5,359 nt of DNA. Origin: Clostridia bacterium. Its GTDB lineage: Bacteria > Bacillota > Clostridia > Oscillospirales > CAG-272. The notes beneath the pieces are model-generated. The model was not told the origin of the DNA. It did not search any database and worked only from the letters and a program-made list of their open reading frames with translations. The stretch is from contig JAFTMP010000125.1 of assembly GCA_017452335.1 (NCBI GenBank), forward strand, positions 1 to 5,359, read 5' to 3'. Made by a program: the position numbers and the translations under genes. Positions 1 to 3,664 of this stretch are shown here, piece by piece. The first letter of the stretch is position 1; every line of letters starts with the position of its first letter.

Positions 1-379
1 TGGTACGCTCGGGGTTTAGCTCTAAGCGCTCACAAAGCACTTTTGCCTCTTCTCTGCAGTCCAAACCTCTCATTTTGGCGGCAAATGCCAGCAGCTCCTT
101 TACCTTCATGCCGCTGTAAAACGCCGTTTCCGAGGGCAGATACCCAATCTGCCCAAGCAGCTGGGTTTTATTTTTTTGAATATCCTTGCCAAAGATCTGC
201 GCACTTCCGCTCGTGGGTGTAATCAACCCCAGCAGGATACGGATGGTGGTGGACTTTCCCGCGCCATTGGGTCCAATGAAGCCGAAGAAATCGCCTTCCC
301 TCACCGCCAAGTCCACCTCTTTGATTCCTCTTGTTTTTCCGTAAAACTTGGTCAGCTTTTCGGTTTTAATTGCGTACAT
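1..379 (-). CDS. ABC transporter ATP-binding protein, N-terminal part (cut by window edge)
   Basis: This is the nucleotide-binding subunit of an ABC transporter, a cytoplasmic ATPase that would pair with a membrane permease. The first 126 residues are visible. They include an aromatic A-loop residue (Tyr13 in KFYGK) and a perfect Walker A, GPNGAGKST, at residues 36-44. The text after it (TTIRILLGLITPTSGSAQIFGKDI) is typical of ABC-2/DrrA/BcrA-type exporter ATPases. The Q-loop region reads IGYLPSET (78-85), so the usual glutamine after YLP is replaced, as is seen in some BcrA-like members. The signature motif, Walker B and H-loop lie beyond the window. The ATG at 379 is preceded by AGGAGG (386-391) with six bases between. 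That site directly follows the stop codon of the SdpI-like gene, so the two are translated from one message. A permease gene is expected next. The substrate cannot be read from this fragment. The family call is secure. Confidence 0.95.
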   Translation of the reverse strand, partial: MYAIKTEKLTKFYGKTRGIKEVDLAVREGDFFGFIGPNGAGKSTTIRILLGLITPTSGSAQIFGKDIQKNKTQLLGQIGYLPSETAFYSGMKVKELLAFAAKMRGLDCREEAKVLCERLELNPERT

Positions 380-391
380 CTGCTTCCTCCT

Positions 392-1507
392 TTATTTACT
401 GTCCTGCGCCGTCTCTGTCAGCTCAAGCAGTGCTTCATAAAGCGCCCTACTGTCCTGCGCGCTCTCGCATCCCAGCACCAACACCTTTTCATCAATTTTC
501 AACAGCACACAGCTTTTGCAGTCGGTATAGGCGTACAGGGTATACTTTCCAAGCTCCTTGTTTTCAAAGGTGCCCATTGAAAGTCTTGGTGTGCCAAAGC
601 CGTATGCACGGCTTCCGAATTCAAAATTTTCCCGATATTCAAGGGCATCAATATCCTCATAACGCACCGTCAGATCCTCATAATAGGAGGCTTTCACCGT
701 GAGGGCGTCCTCACCTTTGATCATTTCAATATTGCCCGTAAAGCAAATGACGGCACTGCCGATCAGCATGAGGACAACGAAAATCAGCACCGCGATGGAA
801 GGCACGCGCATTTTTTTCGTGTATTCTTCGCTTTCCTCCGTGCTTGCCGTGGGCGTTTTGCCTGCTTTGCGCTGTTTTTTATAAAATCTGTAGGAATACA
901 GCGTGGGGATCAAGGCAAGCACAGCCATTAAAACGATCAGCACCCAAGGCAAGATCAGTGCAGGCAAGAATATGCAGAAGCAAAGCAACAGCCCGCCGAT
1001 GACCCACACCCATCCTGCCATACGGTGGGTGGCATTCCAGTTTTCTTCATCCTCCAGCGTCCACTTGATCTTAATGCCGATGGTGTGGTTTTGTCTGCAT
1101 TTGGGCAGATAATTGCCGATAAGCACGAACATACTACCCATCATAACCAGCATCAGCGATTCCATGCGCAAATCAACGCCCAGTGCCATGCTGTAAATTA
1201 GTCCGCTTGAAAAAGCAGAGATCATCGGCGTAATCCAAAGCACCATCGAGAATACCTTTTTATTCTGTCCCTTGTTTTTGGGGTCCTTTGCCGTGAAAAA
1301 AATACAAAACCAGTGCACCGCCAACAGCATGCAGGGGATAAAAAACACTGCAAAGGCTTTGGAGGCACTGCCATCTGCTTCTCCGTTCATTCCCCAATGC
1401 ACATTCATACTCTCGGGCAAGCGATTCCAAAATACAAGCCCGAAAATCACGGGCGCCAAAATGGCAATGGATGAAGCGATCAGCTTCCATTTATTGTTCC
1501 TCATCAT
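392..1507 (-). CDS. SdpI-family integral membrane protein with N-terminal DUF1648 and C-terminal PH-like domain
   Basis: This is a 371-residue membrane protein. Residues about 14-60 match DUF1648 (LPESMNVHWGMNGEADG...SK pattern). Residues about 120-205 match the SdpI family, whose hallmark GNYLPK (131-136) is followed by the NHTIGIKIKWTLEDEENW stretch and THRMAGW (160-166). About seven hydrophobic segments are visible, near residues 9-27, 50-71, 85-108, 115-133, 163-181, 184-206 and 234-256. The remaining 110 or so residues are soluble and resemble a bacterial PH-like domain (VRYEDIDALEYRENFEFGSR, then GTFENKELGKYTLYAY). In Bacillus subtilis, SdpI gives immunity to the SDP toxin and captures the repressor SdpR at the membrane. 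A similar sensor/immunity role here is inferred. The gene overlaps the repressor gene by 17 bases, and AAAGGGGG (1517-1524) sits nine bases before the ATG at 1507. A second ATG at 1504 is possible. It belongs to the same operon as the ABC ATPase. Confidence 0.9.
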   Translation of the reverse strand: MMRNNKWKLIASSIAILAPVIFGLVFWNRLPESMNVHWGMNGEADGSASKAFAVFFIPCMLLAVHWFCIFFTAKDPKNKGQNKKVFSMVLWITPMISAFSSGLIYSMALGVDLRMESLMLVMMGSMFVLIGNYLPKCRQNHTIGIKIKWTLEDEENWNATHRMAGWVWVIGGLLLCFCIFLPALILPWVLIVLMAVLALIPTLYSYRFYKKQRKAGKTPTASTEESEEYTKKMRVPSIAVLIFVVLMLIGSAVICFTGNIEMIKGEDALTVKASYYEDLTVRYEDIDALEYRENFEFGSRAYGFGTPRLSMGTFENKELGKYTLYAYTDCKSCVLLKIDEKVLVLGCESAQDSRALYEALLELTETAQDSK

Positions 1508-1781
1508 GATGTTCTTCCCCCTTTAACTGCGCAATAAACAGCATCACATCCTCTAAAACCGAGGTGTTGAGCTCATAATAAATAAATTTTCCCTCTCGGG
1601 TATCGCGGATCAGATCCGCTTCCTTTAACACCGACAAATGCCGCGAAATCGACGCACCTGTGACGGGAAAATGCTCCACGATCTCCCCTGCCGAGCAACG
1701 TCCGTTTTTTAACAGATTCAAAATTTCCCGCCTGATCGGGTCGGCAAGTGCCCGCATGGTCTGTTGCAGTGCCAAACGCAT
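1491..1781 (-). CDS. ArsR/SmtB-family transcriptional repressor (SdpR-like autorepressor)
   Basis: This is a 96-residue winged-helix DNA-binding protein. ALADPIRREILNLLKNG (11-27) is the conserved ArsR N-terminal helix. Residues 31-58 form the helix-turn-helix (AGEIVEHFPVTGASISRHLS, then VLKEADLI), and IRDTREGKFIYYEL (58-71) is the beta wing. The metal-site CxC motif of ArsR/SmtB sensors is absent and the only cysteine is Cys29. A metal-independent, protein- or membrane-controlled repressor such as SdpR therefore fits better. The C-terminus is acidic and His-rich (HHDEEQ). The reading frame stays open upstream to 1901, but that part is terminator and promoter DNA and is excluded. The ATG at 1781 has its AGGAGG only one base away. 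A TTG at 1775, seven bases from that site, would give the start MALQQTMRALADP and may be the true initiator. The gene overlaps the SdpI-like gene. It is probably autoregulated through the 25-bp palindrome in its own promoter. Confidence 0.93.
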   Translation of the reverse strand: MRLALQQTMRALADPIRREILNLLKNGRCSAGEIVEHFPVTGASISRHLSVLKEADLIRDTREGKFIYYELNTSVLEDVMLFIAQLKGEEHHDEEQ

Positions 1782-1782
1782 C

Positions 1783-1788
1783 CCTCCT
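1783..1788 (-). promoter_or_regulatory. Ribosome binding site of the ArsR-family gene, bearing on its start codon
   Basis: On the minus strand this reads AGGAGG, a full match to the anti-Shine-Dalgarno. It lies one base from the ATG at 1781 but seven bases from the in-frame TTG at 1775, which favours the TTG on spacing alone. Its outer base is shared with the edge of the operator palindrome. Confidence 0.7.
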
Positions 1789-1812
1789 TTAACATTTAAC
1801 CTAAATGTTAAA
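1788..1812. promoter_or_regulatory. Probable operator: perfect 11-bp inverted repeat
   Basis: The left arm TTTAACATTTA (1788-1798) and right arm TAAATGTTAAA (1802-1812) are exact reverse complements separated by ACC. The site begins three bases downstream of the -10 box and covers the expected transcription start near 1809. A dimeric ArsR-family repressor typically binds such a palindrome and would block initiation here. Because the repressor is the first gene of the operon, autorepression is the simplest reading. The symmetry is seen directly; its use as an operator is inferred. Confidence 0.82.
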
Positions 1813-1815
1813 TGT

Positions 1816-1844
1816 ATTATAACACAACTTTCTTTGGTTGTCAA
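1816..1844 (-). promoter_or_regulatory. Consensus sigma-A-type promoter of the ArsR-SdpI-ABC operon
   Basis: On the minus strand there is TTGACA (1844-1839), a 17-base spacer, then TATAAT (1821-1816). Both hexamers match the vegetative sigma factor consensus exactly with optimal spacing. The predicted start is near 1809, inside the palindromic operator, giving a leader of about 28 bases before the ATG at 1781. Such a strong promoter suggests that the operon is held off by repression and released on induction. Confidence 0.92.
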
Positions 1845-1860
1845 GCATTTTTTACTTTTC

Positions 1861-1896
1861 AAAAAAAAAGGTGTCTCAACGGTTGGTTGAGACACC
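1861..1896 (-). terminator. Intrinsic (Rho-independent) terminator of the protease-lipoprotein unit
   Basis: On the minus strand GGTGTCTCAAC and GTTGAGACACC form a perfect 11-bp stem around a five-base loop (1881-1885). Nine Ts follow (1869-1861). The hairpin starts 13 bases after the stop codon of the second lipoprotein gene and ends just before the promoter of the next operon. It therefore cleanly separates the two transcription units. Confidence 0.94.
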
Positions 1897-1909
1897 CTCA
1901 TTCATTTAG

Positions 1910-2695
1910 TCAGAAGTCGGCACGGCTTTCCCGTAGGTCGAAATAAGCATCAAGGAAGTCTTCTCCCTCAAAGATCCGCACCTCCGTTCCGAATTCGGGA
2001 AGCTTGTTTTCTCCTTCAAGGAGTCTTTCCATCACCAGCGCGGGATCGCAAACGAAGTTGCCCTTGTCGGTTTCGATCACAATCGCCAAAAAGGAGGTGG
2101 TTCTTGTGTGCATCGAGTCTGCCGACAGAAAGGACAAGGATTTGGGAGTACCCAAGTCGTGCTCTTCGCAGTAAACGGATGCCGCTTCGGGGGAGAAAAG
2201 GGCATCGGTAATAAAGGCAAGGGACAGGCGGGTATACTCATCACTTATCGTGATGGGCTCATCCTTTTTGCTGTCGAGGGGCAGATGGACTGCGCCTGCA
2301 ACCGTCCGTTTTCCATCTTTTTCGGCAAAAACGGGAAGGACGATCAGAAAGTCGGCACTCAGAGAGAAGTTATCGTCTAAATCGCCTTTTTTGCGCAGTT
2401 TTTTCAAAACGCTCACGTTTAGCGTCCTTCTCAAGTAATAGACCGAGGTTTCAATCTGTGCATCACTATATCCAAGCTCGGCAAAGGGGGACAGATCCGC
2501 CTTGGGTGATTGTTCTTTGATAAGTGTTTCGCACACAGCGCGCTCCTCGTCGCTCAGATCGGAGGAAAACATGCCCGTTCCTTCTTCTGTAGATTTGTCG
2601 CCCCACCCCAAACTAAGAAAGAGGGTTGCATCACATCCAACAAAGAAGCAGAGGAGCAGTGCGCACAAAATGGTAACGGAAAGCAGTTTTTTCAT
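1910..2695 (-). CDS. Putative lipoprotein, paralogue of the adjacent upstream lipoprotein (second of the pair)
   Basis: I do not recognise the family. The 261-residue product opens with a type II signal peptide: MKK, a hydrophobic stretch, then FFVGC with the lipid-attachment cysteine at residue 21. It would therefore be anchored on the outer face of the membrane. The mature part is mixed alpha/beta with no further membrane segment. Several blocks recur in the upstream gene's product: SVYYLRRTL (84-92), LPVF (120-123), VIETDKGNFVCDP (206-218) and EVRIFEGEDFLDAYFD (238-253). This makes the two diverged tandem duplicates. The ATG at 2695 is set by AAGGAG (2703-2708) seven bases upstream and by the signal peptide. 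It is the last gene of its unit, since a strong terminator follows. A link to the secreted protease two genes upstream is inferred from gene order only. Confidence 0.85.
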   Translation of the reverse strand: MKKLLSVTILCALLLCFFVGCDATLFLSLGWGDKSTEEGTGMFSSDLSDEERAVCETLIKEQSPKADLSPFAELGYSDAQIETSVYYLRRTLNVSVLKKLRKKGDLDDNFSLSADFLIVLPVFAEKDGKRTVAGAVHLPLDSKKDEPITISDEYTRLSLAFITDALFSPEAASVYCEEHDLGTPKSLSFLSADSMHTRTTSFLAIVIETDKGNFVCDPALVMERLLEGENKLPEFGTEVRIFEGEDFLDAYFDLRESRADF

Positions 2696-2710
2696 GATGT
2701 ATCTCCTTTT

Positions 2711-2760
2711 TTAGCAGGCTAAAGCCGACTTTAGCCAATTTTAGCCGACTGTAGTCGATT
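2711..2760. repeat. Degenerate 10-bp tandem repeat, five units, between the two lipoprotein genes
   Basis: Read on the plus strand in steps of ten, the units are TTAGCAGGCT, AAAGCCGACT, TTAGCCAATT, TTAGCCGACT and GTAGTCGATT, with approximate consensus TTAGCCGACT. A weaker sixth unit may follow at 2761-2770. The period is close to one DNA helical turn. The array contains a perfect 8-bp inverted repeat, GGCTAAAG/CTTTAGCC (2717-2724 and 2729-2736, four-base loop), and a smaller one, CGACT/AGTCG (2746-2757). The hairpin would lie just upstream of the ribosome binding site of the second lipoprotein gene. Its function is unknown. Confidence 0.75.
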
Positions 2761-2779
2761 TTGGCGGGGGATCCGATTG

Positions 2780-2812
2780 TTTTTTGCGTTTTTTGCGGTC
2801 AAGGTTTTTGCG
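2780..2812. repeat. T-rich 9-bp repeat, three copies
   Basis: Two exact adjacent copies of TTTTTTGCG (2780-2788 and 2789-2797) are followed after six bases by GTTTTTGCG (2804-2812). They lie just past the stop codon of the first lipoprotein gene. The T runs are on the non-transcribed side of the local genes, and no stem precedes them on the minus strand, so this is not a terminator for that gene. It is probably replication-slippage sequence. Confidence 0.6.
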
Positions 2813-2815
2813 GCG

Positions 2816-3616
2816 TCAGGAAAACAGATCTTTGATCAGATTGACCTTGGCATCAGATGTTCTTTGAAGATGGTCGAAATAGACCTCTAAAAATGCAGCG
2901 CAGTCGTAAATGCGGGTCTCGTCGTCATATTTTGCCGTGGGAGGATTGTATGCACCCGGTTCCAACTGCTCCTTTACGTGCAGAGGATCAAAAATATACC
3001 ATCCGTCATCGGTTTCCAAAAGAATGGTGTCAAGCTGCCTGCCGTAACAGTCAAAGGCAAGGATGGTGGCGTTTTTAAACTCACCCAACTGCTCGTTTTG
3101 ACAAAGCTCTTCCATCCTTTGAGCCGAATCTGCACACTGATAAATGAATCCGTAGGCATTTTCAGCAAGTTCTTCCTTGGACAGGGGTTCGGCACCCCCT
3201 TCGGGGGTGATTTGTCCCACGATGCGGGTGGCGCCCTCGGGGTCGGTTTCAAATACAGGAATGAGCAGAAGGGCGTGATCGTTTAAAACCACAGGGCAGT
3301 TTGCCCCTTCCCCAAGTGCCTTTTTCGTTCTCTGCGTATGAAGGGTGCGCCGTACGAAGTAGACCGAAGAATCAACAGACATCGTTCCTTCAAGAGAAAG
3401 AAGGGAGTGCAGAGCATCCTTTACCTCCTCGGCATCCTCTTCAATGATTTTTTTTGCTCTTTCATCGTAAGCTTGCCGTGTTTCCTCGCAAAAGTCGCTT
3501 CTGTAGGAAAGATGACGCTCCGGATCGGAGGGCTCTTTGTATTCACAGGCACCAAAGGAAAGCGGAAGAATAAGAATTGCAAGAATGCAAATTGCGCGGG
3601 AAATGATTTGCTTCAT
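2816..3616 (-). CDS. Putative lipoprotein, paralogue of the adjacent downstream lipoprotein (first of the pair)
   Basis: I do not recognise the family. The product has 266 residues. A type II signal peptide (MKQIISRAICILAILILPLS, then FGAC) puts the lipidated cysteine at residue 24. The mature chain is acidic near its start, with a helical stretch at about 43-75. It shares with its neighbour SVYFVRRTL (84-92), IPVF (119-122), LLETDDGWYIFDP (199-211) and ETRIYDCAAFLEVYFD (233-248). The ETD-G-[YF]-DP block loosely recalls the Asp-Pro end of transglutaminase-like folds, but no full catalytic triad is evident. The frame is open to an ATG at 3664. That start has no ribosome binding site and would put sixteen residues before the signal peptide, so 3616 is preferred. 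The gene begins 48 bases after the protease stop codon with no terminator between, so co-transcription is likely. Confidence 0.85.
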   Translation of the reverse strand: MKQIISRAICILAILILPLSFGACEYKEPSDPERHLSYRSDFCEETRQAYDERAKKIIEEDAEEVKDALHSLLSLEGTMSVDSSVYFVRRTLHTQRTKKALGEGANCPVVLNDHALLLIPVFETDPEGATRIVGQITPEGGAEPLSKEELAENAYGFIYQCADSAQRMEELCQNEQLGEFKNATILAFDCYGRQLDTILLETDDGWYIFDPLHVKEQLEPGAYNPPTAKYDDETRIYDCAAFLEVYFDHLQRTSDAKVNLIKDLFS

Positions 3617-3622
3617 AATAGT

Positions 3623-3630
3623 ACCTCCTT
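3623..3630 (-). promoter_or_regulatory. Ribosome binding site that fixes the start of the first lipoprotein gene
   Basis: On the minus strand this reads AAGGAGGT, six bases before the ATG at 3616. The alternative in-frame ATG at 3664 immediately follows the protease stop codon and has no such site. The start at 3616 is therefore favoured, in agreement with the lipoprotein signal peptide beginning there. Confidence 0.85.
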
Positions 3631-3664
3631 GTTTATTGGGATGTAAAAATAAAGAAATTGTCAT

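Noticed and set aside
1260..1490. Minus-strand 76-codon frame overlapping the SdpI-like gene
   Set aside because: It is an out-of-frame shadow of the membrane protein and does not resemble a protein family.
1782..1901. Forty-codon N-terminal extension of the ArsR-family reading frame
   Set aside because: This stretch contains the terminator of the upstream unit, the consensus promoter and the operator. The conserved ArsR domain begins only after 1781.
2790..2805. TTGACC on the minus strand as a -35 box for a promoter of the second lipoprotein
   Set aside because: No reasonable -10 hexamer is found at 16-18 bases spacing, so a separate promoter is not supported.
2777..2812. T-rich stretch after the first lipoprotein as a terminator
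   Set aside because: On the transcribed (minus) strand the runs are A, not T, and no stem precedes them. No plus-strand gene exists for it to serve.
3617..3664. Sixteen-codon N-terminal extension of the first lipoprotein
   Set aside because: There is no ribosome binding site before the ATG at 3664. The internal ATG at 3616 has AAGGAGGT and starts directly on a lipoprotein signal peptide.
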